Source: Fusarium oxysporum f. sp. lycopersici 4287
Lineage: Eukaryota > Ascomycota > Sordariomycetes > Hypocreales > Nectriaceae
Direction of reading: 5' to 3'
Assembly (NCBI RefSeq): GCF_000149955.1
Contig: NC_030992.1
Coordinates: forward strand, 1,793,099-1,857,098
DNA length: 64,000 nucleotides
Shown: positions 34,501-45,483 of the stretch, piece by piece
Numbering within the stretch: the first letter of the stretch is position 1
How the letters are laid out: each line of letters starts with the position of its first letter
The notes under the pieces: model-generated
Told to the model about the DNA's origin: nothing
The model's database searches: none
The model's input: only the letters and a program-made list of their open reading frames with translations
Translations under genes and position numbers: made by a program

Positions 34501-35774
34501 ATGAGGCTTCTCAGTTGTCTCGTCTTTGTCCCTCTTACCGTTGCGCACAACCCACGACAGTATGAGGCACTCCAAGCGGCTCCTGGCGACCTGATGCCGC
34601 GCTTCTTCATCGATCGCTCATTTCCTTTGGCAAAACGCGCAGGAGACTGTGGTTCGGATCATCACAACTGTAGGTCCATGTGGATGCTATAATGCTCTCA
34701 GACACCAAACTCATTTATGCCACAGGTCTCGAGATTGGATTTCCAGATGATTGTTGCGACAACGACTCTTACTGCTACGTCAACCGAAAAGGCGACCCGA
34801 AATGCTGTCCTATAGGCTCCAACTGCTCCAGCGATTCACCGTGTAGTTCGAATGCTTATTTCTGTACCCGCACCGTCACAAGGAGTGGAACTGCCACTGC
34901 GCAAGAGGGCTGCTGCGATCGCAAGTGTCCCAGGACGAGTCTTTACCTTTGCCCAAGTAGCCTTGGTGGAAACTGCTGCGGCTACAACTCTGAGTGTCGG
35001 GCGGGTGGTGATTGCGCCTCTACGAGACCGGCTTCGAGAACCGACCTCCTGTCGCCCATTCCTTCAGGCTGTACGACCTCTCAGCATAAATGCTCAGATG
35101 GTGCAGGCTGTTGTGACAACGACCAAGAGTGCACCCAGGTCAGTGGTGAGGGATATTGCGCTCAAGCTACACCGACAGAAAGCGGTGTCACGATTGTCGA
35201 CGACAACGACAGCAGCAGCGGAGGCCTGTCAGACGGTGCAAAGGCTGGGATTGGCGTCGGTGTCGTCGTGGGAGCGAGTATCATTGTTGGCGGGCTGACT
35301 TGGATGTGTTTGCGCAAGCGACGCCAGCGCACTGCATCAAGGCCATCAGCATCTGGCGAAGGAGACGGCAGTGCGCCCCCTAGAGATGCCATGACAGATA
35401 TATCCGGGAGCCATGCCCGGTCAGGCTTGACCCAGGACTACTTTGGACCAGACCCAGCAGCAGGACCATATACGGAGCAAGCAAGCTCACGGGTCACCTC
35501 ACCTGGAAGAACTGCTGCTGTGCCCATGCATGCACAATCCCCTGGAGATATCGCCGCGCCCGTGGAGATCGGCTCAGCGAATAGGGGCGGCAGCGATCTT
35601 CTGTCACCCATGTCCAGCCCGAGTATATACCACACACCCCTTTCTGAAACAATAGACGGCCGGTTCGAACTGTACGGTAACGACTCAGCCATAACACCAG
35701 GCCGTCCCTTGTCAATCGTTCCCACCCCTCCACAGAGTGTAGCGGGGGATGTTGCACCAGAGCAAAAGCAATAA
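34501..35774 (+). CDS. Cys-rich type I membrane (cell-surface) protein
   Basis: Two exons, 34501-34669 and 34726-35774, give 405 residues; the 56-bp intron (GTAGGT...CCACAG) is phase 1 and the join encodes HNCLEIGF. A signal peptide (MRLLSCLVFVPLTVAH) is followed by a short propeptide-like stretch ending in LAKRAG, a possible KR cleavage site. Then comes an ectodomain with many paired cysteines (DDCCDND, PKCCPIGSNC, EGCCDRKC, GNCCGYNSEC, GAGCCDNDQEC). A Ser-rich stalk precedes one transmembrane helix (AGIGVGVVVGASIIVGGLTW) with a basic stop-transfer CLRKRRQR. The cytosolic tail is about 180 residues, disordered and rich in Ser/Pro. The layout resembles fungal wall sensors and surface glycoproteins, but no named domain is recognised. 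The KR site and Cys pattern suggest secretory processing and disulfide bonding. Confidence 0.8.
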
Positions 35775-36046
35775 TTCAAAGGAGAAATGCGTTCCGTTCT
35801 ATTCTTTTCTGTTACTTGTAAACGCCTAGCCAGACCATTCATGCAAAGAGATGATCCAAATATTCAACAGTCCCGGCGCAACGAACAAACGATTATGTGC
35901 ACCGAAGTTATCACTCAGAACTCCGCGCCAAAAGAAAGAGCAAATCATAAGGGCACCACCTAATAGTCCTTACAACGCCGTTGAATGAGATGTAACAGGA
36001 AATATGAAAACAGTATGAACCACGACTTCATTCTTTGCAGCGGCAT

Positions 36047-36989
36047 TTAGCAGACAACACCGCCGAAAGGTGCGCAGTTTTGGAGGTCTTTGACAAGATC
36101 CTCTACGCTGCTCAGATGCTGGCTAAGCAGCTCCTGCTTCTCCTCCGTGGTGAGATAGATGTCACCTTCAGGATCAGAGCCGGAACGCTTGCGACGTGAG
36201 TCGGCATTGAAGGCACCTGCGAGTTTACTAGGACTTCGCTGAAGCATAGCGGGAACACTATCGCGCTGATCGGCTCGGGGAATCGAAGGAATCTCAGGCA
36301 TGAGATAGAAGTAGAGGAACTCAACGAGCTTCAGCTTGACCTCACGGGCGGTGGATCGCGACTTGAAAAGAGAGGTGACAGTAAGAAGGCCATCAAGGCT
36401 CTCAAAGGTACGGGTGTTGATTGGGGTCTCGATAAGAGCAGTGACGAGTGTGAGGAGAGTCGCAGATTGGATCGCAGGGCAGTTGAAGGGCTCGAGAAGG
36501 TCAAGGAGGAGCTACATGGTGTTAGTTTTGTGGTATTTGGCGGCTTAGTCGTTGTGTACATACGTTCATGTTCTGTTCTCGGGCAAAGAGAGACTTGCTG
36601 GGGGGGTGTAGCAACAAGACTCCTTGTATGAGGTCAAGGGCACTCAGAATCAACAGGTCGTTTCCACCATCACCACCCTTAGCCATAAGTCGATCGAGAG
36701 TGCTGATAAGACGCATCGCAACGTTCCATTCGAATCCCTCCTGCAACTTGAAAAACTCTCGAAATGCCGGGTCGCGGGAAAGTTGGGAAAGATCCTTTTG
36801 AGGAGGTGTTGATCCTTCACTCCCATCATCGTCGGTATCCCGGCTTCGATGTGCACGGTCGTTTCGAGAGTTTGCTTTAGAGAGACAGATCTGAGCTAGA
36901 AGGCCTTCGACCTGGCGAAGGCCCTTACGGACTTTTGGTCCGTCATATGAGGAAAGGTTGTCGAAGGCGAGAGATAGAAGAGACTCCAT
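36047..36989 (-). CDS. cdc14: Cdc14-family protein of the septation initiation network
   Basis: Two exons, 36989-36564 and 36511-36047, give 296 residues; the 52-bp intron is GTATGT...CTAACACCATGTAG, phase 0. The protein is a helical-repeat type with the conserved blocks MESLLSLAFDNLSSYDG, DPAFREFFKLQEGFEWNVAM, LDLIQGVLLLHPPSKSLFAR, and after the splice LLLDLLEPFNCPAIQSATLL followed by TLVTALIETPINTRTFESLD. In fission yeast Cdc14 (not the phosphatase of that name) binds and activates the kinase Sid1 in the pathway that triggers septation. The C-terminal tail carries Ser/Arg phosphorylation-like sites and ends in GGVVC. The family call is secure; a role in hyphal septum formation is inferred from relatives. 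Confidence 0.88.
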
Positions 36990-38124
36990 CGTGTATCTGT
37001 TGGTGGAGGAACAATAATGAACGTTATGCCGGAGACGGTAAAGATGGAAAGGCTGAAGAGTATCGACTTAATGCGATTGCGGCTGGTGCTTTTAAAAGAG
37101 TATTTAAGAAAACATTTGATGAAGGTGACAAGAAGAATAGAAGAAATGGAAACTGAGTATCGCAGTCACACCGCCGAGAGTCACTGAGCCCAAGCAACAG
37201 TTGAAAGAAGTAGAAAGATGGATGATCGTCGTCAGGTTGCTGTCACTAAACAATCCCATGGAGTGGAGCTATCGGCACAGCAACGGCTCAGGAAATTCCA
37301 AGATTTAAGGGTCGCCAGCTGACAAGCGGGCTGGCATGGTCCGGGGTTACAGGGGCCTACAGGGGATAGGCAGCTAGGATCACGCTAAAGTGGGCTGTCA
37401 ACTGTCATCTGCGCCGTTGGTGAAAGGAATGTCCCAGTAGGTCCAGGCGGAATCTTGTTTGTAAGAGATTGAGATGGAAGCTGTGAAAAAGATCCGGACT
37501 CTAGGTGCGAGTATAGCTATGGTTGATCCACGAGATGGGAATGCTAGAACGCTTGGTAGGCAGAGACCCGTGGACTTGTTTACACAGCAGCGCGCTACTA
37601 GGACTTCGGCAGTTAAGCCCTGAGGAAACAAAGGTCCCAAACTATCTGGGTTCATATCATTGATCAGATTCCATGGCTAACCGATATTGCACGTTCGATA
37701 ATCCTCAATTCATCACGTCACCTGCTTCGCTTCTCGTATATAAGGTAATTACATGTAGGTGTTGGTTAGGTTAGCACGGGTACTGAAATTCTCTCGGCCG
37801 AATATCTACTCTCGGCCGATAAACTCAATATACCCCGAGCTGGTCGTCCTGGATTAGATTTTGTTTCTTTTTCTTTCACTACAGGACCACTGGCTTCTTG
37901 CAAATTCTTGTCTGAACACATGAAGAAATTCAATATTGCAGTCCGCAGTTATCTTCTCGATCTCCAGGTTGCAGTAACTAAGCCCATCGCTTCAATGATT
38001 AAAGGATGCCTCTCTCTGATCGAATAGCCTTGCATCATATCCGAGAACTGATGTATAAATGAATTAATGACGAGTGTTATACTAGGAGAGTCATTATAAT
38101 TCAGCATAAGAAATCATCATCACC
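36990..38124. other. Intergenic region
   Basis: Cdc14 promoter and 3' region of the dehalogenase-like gene. An 85-codon minus-strand ATG ORF (37655-37398) has no domain or splice support. Nothing else is seen. Confidence 0.4.
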
Positions 38125-38909
38125 CTACTTATCCTCCTCAGACTGACGCAAGATTACCCGCACAGCTTCATCCACGCCAGACGCTATCACAGTCGGCTGA
38201 AGCCCCAGTGAACATCCCAGTGTATCAGTCCAGCCCTTGCCTTCACGGTCGATCCATGCACTCTTGAATCCAAAAGCTACAGCACCAGTGACATCGAATG
38301 GGTTTGAGCTCACCAGCCAAACCCTATCAAGCTGAGACTTCATCCCCGCTGTCTCAGCCATGAACTCATACGTACGAGGATGCGGCTTGAACACTTTGAG
38401 AGGGTCGATACTGACGACTTTCTCGTGGGGAAATATGTTGCTCACTCTTGACAAAGTTGGGCATGTATCGAGTGACGATGTCATCATGGCCTTGGTTCCG
38501 TTTGAGAAGATGTATGGATCGATAGATGCATGTTCTGCCAGTTTTTCGAGTGCTTTATCCACATCTGGGAATGTGTCGAGGCCGTTATATGCATCCATGA
38601 TACGTTCTTCCTGCTCAGGAGTGAGCTCAATACCAATCTCTTTCGTAGCTTGCCGAAATGACCATCTCGTCAAGTCACTAAATGTGCGATAAGTGCCTTT
38701 ATATATCATCAGTGATGGCTTCCATTTTTGGCTTGTCTCAACTTACCCATACTGGTCACGCGCCATGTTGACTCAAGCTGATATCGCCTTGCTAGAGCGG
38801 CAATTGACTGAGCTTTATCTTGCCCGTATAATCTTGCCAGCTCTCCTGCTATCGATCCGGTGGAGAGAATAGTGCCATAGAGGTCGAATGCAATTACTGT
38901 CCGTCCCAT
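38125..38909 (-). CDS. Haloacid dehalogenase-like hydrolase (type II 2-haloacid dehalogenase family)
   Basis: Two exons, 38909-38747 and 38696-38125, give 244 residues; the 50-bp intron is GTAAGT...TAAAG, phase 1, and the join reads WRVTSMGTYRTFSDLTRWS. HAD motif I is AFDLYGTI with nucleophile Asp9; motif II is IFSNGT with Ser119; motif III Lys158 lies in FKPHPRTYE; motif IV is VSSNPFDVTGA. The cap-domain block WRVTSMG...FSDLTRWSFRQA is typical of the L-2-haloacid dehalogenase branch. Fungal members may hydrolyse short 2-haloacids, but many have other small phosphate or halide substrates, so the substrate is not claimed. It lies on the same strand as the upstream MFS transporter, 762 bp away, a possible but unproven functional pair. 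Confidence 0.88.
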
Positions 38910-39671
38910 AGTGACGACTCAAAGTTAGAAAGATGGAGAGTTTACAATGCAGGTGGTTTGGGATCGACACAAGTTCCGAGCTTAAGAGTGGATGCTCACA
39001 TAATCATAATTGATTACATAGCTTCATGCGTTTCATGCACAATTGTGTGAAAAGACGGCAAATGCATATTCCGATACTTGGTGTACTAAAAAGAGTCATG
39101 CAAACAGCCGAAGAGAGTTTGCTCTCTTACACTGTGATCTGGTTACCTATTTAATATTGGTTTAGATTCAGAGTATTGTTCCGGACCTGCCTCTAAATTG
39201 TTTAACAATTATCTATCGGCGTCGATTAAAGTTCACATGTTTTCTTCAAATCGAATCTTCCGTTATGCACATCAACCGCTAGAATTCTCATGTTCTACTA
39301 GGTCTTGACGATGCCCCTGAGCTTGAGACTATACATAATGGTCTATTTATATGGATCTTTCTGGGCGAAGCGATTCGAACCGTATGGCATGAAAAACACA
39401 AAGGCATCAATTAAAGTCTCTCCTCCTGGGAAGTTTGCTTTTTCGGTGCTCACGGAAATGTTGAGCTGTAAGTGTAGGTAGTGATTGGATACGAAGTGTA
39501 AATCATGTCCAACCAATATCTAACGCTGTTCGTAAGCTCAGATGTAAATATTGCTCAGGCACCTCAGAACTCTCGATAAAAGGGTTGATGTGACATTTTC
39601 GGTGACTGACGGCACGTCTAGGCTGACAGTTCCAAAGTGTATCGAGTATTGTGCTAAACTGACCTCTAGTA
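38910..39671. other. Intergenic region between the dehalogenase-like and MFS genes
   Basis: AT-rich promoter-type DNA with no supported ORF. A GGTTCGAATCG string on the minus strand near 39370-39380 superficially resembles a tRNA B box but has no cloverleaf context. Confidence 0.4.
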
Positions 39672-41442
39672 TCATGCGGCGGCCACTGTGGTATCCGAGC
39701 TACTCTGGCTATCTGAATGAGATAAAACACTATTCCTCCGAGCAATGGCATTGTTGTCAGCCAGTTCCTCATCTTTCTCTCTAGCTTCGCTCTTCTCTTC
39801 TGTCGGCGCAAATTTGCTTCTGATTCGAATCTGCTTACCGTATCTGTAGAACAGAAACGGGATAATGGCTAGAACTGTAGCGACCCCTCCGATTAGACTT
39901 CCGCCGCCACCAACTCCCAGTGTATCGAACATTTGTGTTGTGAATAAGGGAGCAGCAGCTCCGCATGCTGATCGAGCAATGGTATTGGCTGCAATAGCAG
40001 ATGCCGCGTACATAAGATAAACATCGACGAGATACGTCAAGAAAGCCACGAAGATCAACATCAAAGATGTAGCTAGGAAAGTTCCCGCCAGCGTCGGTAC
40101 GATCCAATGGATAGAGCTGCAAGGACCAATGTCAGTATACATACATATAAATTGGGGAGAGTTCAAGCTCGAGAGCGTGTGGTGACTTTAGATACGGGGA
40201 GGACTGCTATCTCAGTTACTTACTTATACTCAGCCGTCCATGCAAACCAGAACATGGTCACGGCAAATCCAACACCTCCAATCATTGCCAATGGCAATCT
40301 ATCTTCGGGCTCCATTTGTTTGTCCCCATTCTCAATCTTTTTCTTTCGAATTCGCGTATCGATCAAAACTATGCCACCACCGATGAATGCACCTACGAGT
40401 ACGTTAATGTAAGTTCAGTGGAGTTGTATCAACGAAAAGTACCCACCAATAACAGTTCCAATCAAGGGCAGCTCTCCAACACCGGAGTTCCAGCCACGGC
40501 GCTGCTGAAACACAATTGGATAGATGCTAAAAAGCATATATAATAACGTGTAGACTACAGACATATAGATTGCGCAGAGAAAGGATATGGTGTCAAAGAG
40601 GATAATCCACGGTCTGGTCAAGGCGATACGGTACACAGTCTTCAGTGTACGATCACCCTCTTCAGATCGAGCTTTGACATTCTCATAACCAGGAATCTTT
40701 GCCTTTCTTCTTCTTCGAGCCTTCTTAAGGAGAATTGTGGGAGCATGTGTCTCGGGATAGTCAACATGATGAGACCTGTTGCACCACCAAGCCAGAGAAG
40801 GACATAGAAACTCCAACGCCAGTCCTCCTTTAGCTCGAGGAACCCTGCAATAACAGGACCTAATGCTGGCCCGACCCATACCATAGCAGAGAATCCTGCC
40901 ATGGCATTGCCACGCTCGATTGGGGTCCACAGGTCTGCGAGTACGCCAGGTGCGTTGCTGAGGGGTGCAGAGACAAACGTTCCAGTGAGGAAACGGCCGA
41001 CAAGGAGGGCGCCAAAGTTAGGTGCCCAGGCGCAAAGAAAGTTAAAGATGATATATAGCATAAAGGTGATGTAGAAGATCCATCTTCTCCCGTAGAGCTC
41101 ACTTAGTGGTGCGAAGATGAGCGGTCCGGCACAGTAACCCAGTAGAAACAGGGTGATGGTCAAGCCTGCTACCAACTCGGATACATGGAAATGTTCTGAG
41201 ATAGACGGGAAGCATCCACTTGGCGAGCTCGATGCAAAAGTAGCATTCAGTACGAGCAACACAGCTGAGAACGTGACAGACCAGCGCCGAGCAGTAGACC
41301 AATTCTGTGGGTTTTGAATGTCGCCTGGTGCAAAGTCAACGTAACCATCCTCGTTTAAGTACGGGGGGTTTTCTTCTTCAAGTTGCTTAGTTCGATAGGG
41401 CTTGTTATTAGCCGATGAGAATATTCGATGTATAGGCGCCAT
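39672..41442 (-). pseudogene. DHA1-type MFS transporter (polyamine/drug exporter-like) with a one-base frameshift
   Basis: Coding segments are 41442-40447, 40392-40224 and 40116-39672, with introns of 54 bp (GTGGGT...CGTAG) and 107 bp (GTAAGT...TTGCAG). The protein has the familiar 12-helix DHA1 layout: NPQNWSTARRW at the N-terminus, a first-half motif A variant (APLSELYGRRWIFY), GRFLTGTFVSAPLSNAPGVL, then YRIALTRPWIILFDTISFLC and C-terminal YLMYAASAIAANTIARSACG. Between TIP and the canonical PETHAPTILLKKARR block (near 40752-40757) the frame slips by one base, so the genomic sequence as given is not translatable straight through. Both introns agree with a single missing base. Either this is a recent pseudogene or the assembly dropped a base in CCCGAG. 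An alternative upstream ATG lies at 41505. Confidence 0.82.
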
Positions 41443-43822
41443 GGCTGTTGTTAACGTTACAAGTACAAGGGGATATTCGGCCGTGATGAGAGAGCCAAGG
41501 CTCATATTTATATTCAACGCACTGCGTATGTCCTATCTGATGGCGACTAGTGAATTCCCTTGAAGTCAATGACACTGTTCTGCTTCTAGGGTCGATTCTC
41601 AAGACTCGGAAATAAATTAGAAATCAGGTCTAAGTCCGTTCTCTGATCTTCATGCCGCATCACCACTTTCGCTCCACCACTGTCGTCATACCTTGGGAGG
41701 TCTTATTACACTATAGGTTGCAACACCTGAACAACGGCAATTAATTCCCACTTAACGTTGAGAACTACTAACGTTGATCGAGAGGAATGGCTCGGCTCTC
41801 GCGTTTTCGGATCCCCGTTGCCGTATGACAAATGTTTCGGCCGATTGTGAACGGACATTGTTATCACCGTGGTCAACGTCAGGTATTGAGACTTTGGATG
41901 GTGAAGCGACTGGTCAGCATTGTTGTACGGTGATGTTTTATTTATATTAACGCTACCAGCTGCCTTCAGAGACTCTTGGTGCTTCTCATCATTACTAAGA
42001 TCCAATATTACGGAGTACATGGTATTGAAGTATTAAAGAATGCTTTGTAGCTTATATGAAGTGACTGTTGTCATGTCAAGATACGGGAATTAGGGTTAAG
42101 CATAAAATTTCCAACTTCGTCGAAGTATATAGACGCTTGGTCAGGTACATGATTGAAACGAATATTCATACAGACATTCAGTGGGAGAGACTGACTAGCA
42201 AAATAATACCTTAAGCATAAATATAATCCAACTTGTCGAACTTGCGCATCGAAACAGTAGTCCCGGGTAGGCGCATCAAAAGCTCCACGGTCCAGATTTA
42301 GACAGCAGGGGTTCTTGAAGCAACATGATCTGACTCCATTGATCAGCTCTTCGGTGCACCCTTGATTTGCATGTGAAATCTAGAATTATCTGGTGAGATC
42401 TCAAGGTGCAGACATGGTACGTGACAAAGTGAAACCAGGGATGGACTCAACGTGTTCGTCTTCGCCTTACTCTTCAGCGAGCTGAGCTTGGGCTTCGCCT
42501 GCCCTGATCTTACAATGGGCTGAGGTGGTGTGTTCTCTGTCCCAACGGATCAAATTCTTTAATGCTTGTGAGATGGGGTTGAAGGTAGATAAAGGGAGAG
42601 CTGGTGCATCAAAGAATGTTTCTTCCTTGTTTCATTTGTTGTCTCATTACGCCATTGTCTGCTGTATAATACGACTATTTATCGTTACCACTAATGTAAG
42701 TGTCTTTGGGCACCTTCACTCGGTCCTGTGCTCTCTTTTCGCTGCTTCATCGTCAGCATACATAGGGCATGCCTTTGACTGAATGTAAGTCGACAGAACT
42801 ATCACTAATTAACTGATTGACTCACTTACAGATATCCACATATTCATCCGTCTCTCAACAACACCTTCGTGCAACTCGGCAACGAAAACATCAAAGGTAT
42901 GAATGATTACTATCTACGTCAACATGACTATCAACTGCAGCTAGGTATTAGGACTGAATGACCTGGCTTGGCTGCTTTTGGTTGTCTATTGATTCTTCCC
43001 CGCAATCACATTCACAGTCCCACGTTGATCTTCCCCTGGCAAAGACCCATTTCCCTGTCGCTAGCCCCTCTCAACAACAAAGAAAAGGAAAGCAAAGCTG
43101 CGTTCCCGTCTCAGAGCTCCCGTCCCATCCATTCTGCATTAGCTTGTGACAAGAACCCCTAAAAAGAGGCATGGCCGTGTCAGTTAGTACTTGACATGCT
43201 GTGAAGGGTGCCTGTAGTTCGTGCTGCGCCAAGGTGCAAAGATGGTGTCCTGCGTAGGACGAACAGGTATCTAGCCCACATGCTCTCACCCTCACCATCA
43301 CCCCTCACTCTATCACAAGACAGAGAGAGCTCTGGGCAGCTTCGTCCTCCTTGACGTCCTATCTCAAACTGGATGGCTGCAGCCTGCAGGATTCGCTTTT
43401 AGGCTCCTGCTATTCAGCGCATGAGCAATTGGGTTGAGTAGATTATCCACATTGCAAGCTTGCGCACAGGCTCAGTGTCAACTCTATGACCCTTCTATCG
43501 TCGCATCAGGCAGGCTTAGACATGTATCGTCTGGATATTCAATGACGTCGACCACTTACAGATTCACCCGAGCATCCCGACAATACCATTCGCTATCAGT
43601 ACGCCACGAGACAAGACAGGGCCAAACACCACGTATACGGCATTTGTTTATTATTTCGCTTCCGTCCCATATTGATTTTTGCCTCTCTTTCTACAGTTAG
43701 CATCTCCAAATATCTTCAGCAGCGTCATCGATTATCCGTCAAAAAAAGGACCCCTCCCCCTCCTCCTCTTCTCTTTTTCCCTTAGACGAATCGCATTCTA
43801 TACCCCCAAAAACTTAACACGC
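41443..43822. other. Intergenic region and ggs1 upstream region
   Basis: The left part is the MFS promoter, with a TACGGAGTA motif at 42009-42017. Between 42696 and 42940 three consecutive intron-like segments occur (42696-42756, 42785-42831, 42897-42940), each with a GTAAGT or GTATGA donor and a CAG end, but the implied exons give no long frame. They could be a spliced leader or a noncoding RNA. Confidence 0.4.
43750..43783 (+). promoter_or_regulatory. CT-rich tract upstream of the ggs1 start codon
   Basis: An almost pure pyrimidine stretch lies 40-73 bp before the ATG. Such tracts commonly mark transcription start regions of highly expressed fungal genes. No specific factor site is claimed. 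Confidence 0.4.
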
Positions 43823-45079
43823 ATGATCCCCACGGCCGACCCCATCCTCTCTCTCAACCCTGAGGCATTGCCCCCGTCGGCCTTACACATGCTGTCGCTC
43901 TCGCCAAAGGCAATGGAGAAGATGTCTGGCATCTCCAACCCACTTATGTCTCCCAACGCAATTCCACCTCGCACTTCAAGCACCGGCATCCCGACCTCTC
44001 TCAACGCTACACCCACAAAACCCGTTCTGCGCCCTGTTCCAGAAGGCGACTGGCTGAGCCAGAAGCAGCTCTCCCCAAAGGCACAGATGTCAAACGCTGG
44101 TTACGGCGTTATGCAAGCTCCCAATCCGCCTCCCGATCCCGAGCGCTACGCCCACGAGGATCTAGAGTTCACGGCTAAGCGCTCTTGGACTGACGAGAAG
44201 GAAAATGTCGTCCGCGGACCTTACGACTATGTCATTAGCCATCCTGGCAAGGACTTCCGCGCCCAGCTAATCGGCGCCTTCAACGCCTGGCTCGATGTGC
44301 CCACGCCGAGCCTCGAAGTCATCACCCGAGTCGTTGGCATGCTTCACGAGTCTTCGCTCCTCATCGACGATGTACAAGACTCGTCCGAGCTGCGCCGTGG
44401 CTTCCCTGTCGCACACAACATCTTTGGTGTCGCTCAGACCATCAACTCGGCAAACTACATATACTTTGTCGCCCTACAAGAGCTGCACAAGCTCAACAAT
44501 CCAGAGCTAATCACCATCTTTTCCGATGAGCTTGTGAACCTCCACCGAGGCCAGGGCATGGATCTTTTTTGGCGTGACACTCTTACTTGTCCTACGGAAG
44601 AGGACTACCTCGAAATGGTTGGTAACAAGACAGGCGGCCTGTTCCGTCTCGGTATCAAGCTTATGGCGGCGGAAGCCAACGGCCCTAGTCCTACGGACTG
44701 TGTTCCCCTCGTCAACCTAATTGGTCTCATCTTTCAGATTCGAGACGACTACATGAACTTGTCCTCGAAGGAGTACAGCCATAACAAGGGAATGTGCGAG
44801 GATTTGACGGAGGGCAAGTTCTCGTTCCCTGTCATCCACAGCATTCGCTCCAACCCTACAAATCTCCAGCTCATCAACATCCTCAAGCAGAAGACCTCGG
44901 ACACCCAGGTCAAGCGGTACGCTGTTGCCTACATGGAGTCCACAGGCAGCTTCGAGTATACCCGTAAAGTTCTCAACGTCCTCATCGAGCGGGCTCGCAA
45001 GATGGCTGAGGAGCTCGATCAGGGCCGTGGCAGCACGAAGGGCATTCAGAAGATTCTCGACAAGATGGCCATTCAATGA
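43823..45079 (+). CDS. ggs1: Geranylgeranyl diphosphate synthase (housekeeping)
   Basis: A single exon encodes 418 residues, the same length as I recall for the F. fujikuroi housekeeping enzyme. It condenses isopentenyl diphosphate with allylic diphosphates to the C20 diphosphate used for protein prenylation, carotenoids and other diterpenoids. The first Asp-rich motif is in [10 protein letters not shown] (Asp182, 183, 186), and the second is IRDDYMN (Asp308, 309); [15 protein letters not shown] and [14 protein letters not shown] are also present. The first 110 residues are a Ser/Pro-rich extension with repeated LSPKA/MSPNA units ahead of the catalytic core ([13 protein letters not shown]). 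Start choice: this ATG gives the family length, whereas the open frame upstream is a CT-rich leader. No gibberellin or carotenoid cluster genes are nearby, which fits the primary-metabolism copy. Confidence 0.96.
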   Translation: MIPTADPILSLNPEALPPSALHMLSLSPKAMEKMSGISNPLMSPNAIPPRTSSTGIPTSLNATPTKPVLRPVPEGDWLSQKQLSPKAQMSNAGYGVMQAPNPPPDPERYAHEDLEFTAKRSWTDEKENVVRGPYDYVISHPGKDFRAQLIGAFNAWLDVPTPSLEVITRVVGMLHESSLLIDDVQDSSELRRGFPVAHNIFGVAQTINSANYIYFVALQELHKLNNPELITIFSDELVNLHRGQGMDLFWRDTLTCPTEEDYLEMVGNKTGGLFRLGIKLMAAEANGPSPTDCVPLVNLIGLIFQIRDDYMNLSSKEYSHNKGMCEDLTEGKFSFPVIHSIRSNPTNLQLINILKQKTSDTQVKRYAVAYMESTGSFEYTRKVLNVLIERARKMAEELDQGRGSTKGIQKILDKMAIQ

Positions 45080-45483
45080 TATCCATTCAACGTTTCGGTT
45101 TATTTCTTTTTTCTCGTTACGATTCACGGATTTGACGTGTTATGAGCGAAGCGCATATAGAATGTTGTGACAGAAATCAGAGACGCCTGACGACCTCCGA
45201 TTTTGTGGCCACAGGAGAGGCCTGTTCAGCGTGATACCACTTGGACTCTGAAAGCGTGACTTCAGCATGAGGATTGGATTTTTGGTATTTACTTTTTGGT
45301 AGCCCATACTGTCCAATTGAATGAGCATAACTCAGTAATGGAATTTCTTAATGTCATGTTAATTCTAACATAACAATGCCCATATTTGGCCACAATTGTG
45401 TAGGCCATCTCATGCCCCCGACCAACACCTTGCATAATATGAAGAACCAAAGTAAGACCGTGGTATTACAGAGATTTATTAGA
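45080..45483. other. Convergent 3' space between ggs1 and the peroxin gene
   Basis: 404 bp between two stop codons on opposite strands; no ORF or repeat is supported. Confidence 0.5.

Noticed and set aside
37398..37655. 85-codon minus-strand ATG ORF between the cdc14 and dehalogenase-like genes
   Set aside because: No recognisable motif, neighbour logic or splice signals; could be chance.
37585..37660. Short 5S rRNA-like string (CGGCAGTTAAGCCC)
   Set aside because: Only about a dozen bases resemble the 5S internal region; the flanks do not match the rest of a fungal 5S gene.
39365..39390. tRNA B-box-like GGTTCGAATCG on the minus strand
   Set aside because: No A box, acceptor stem or cloverleaf around it.
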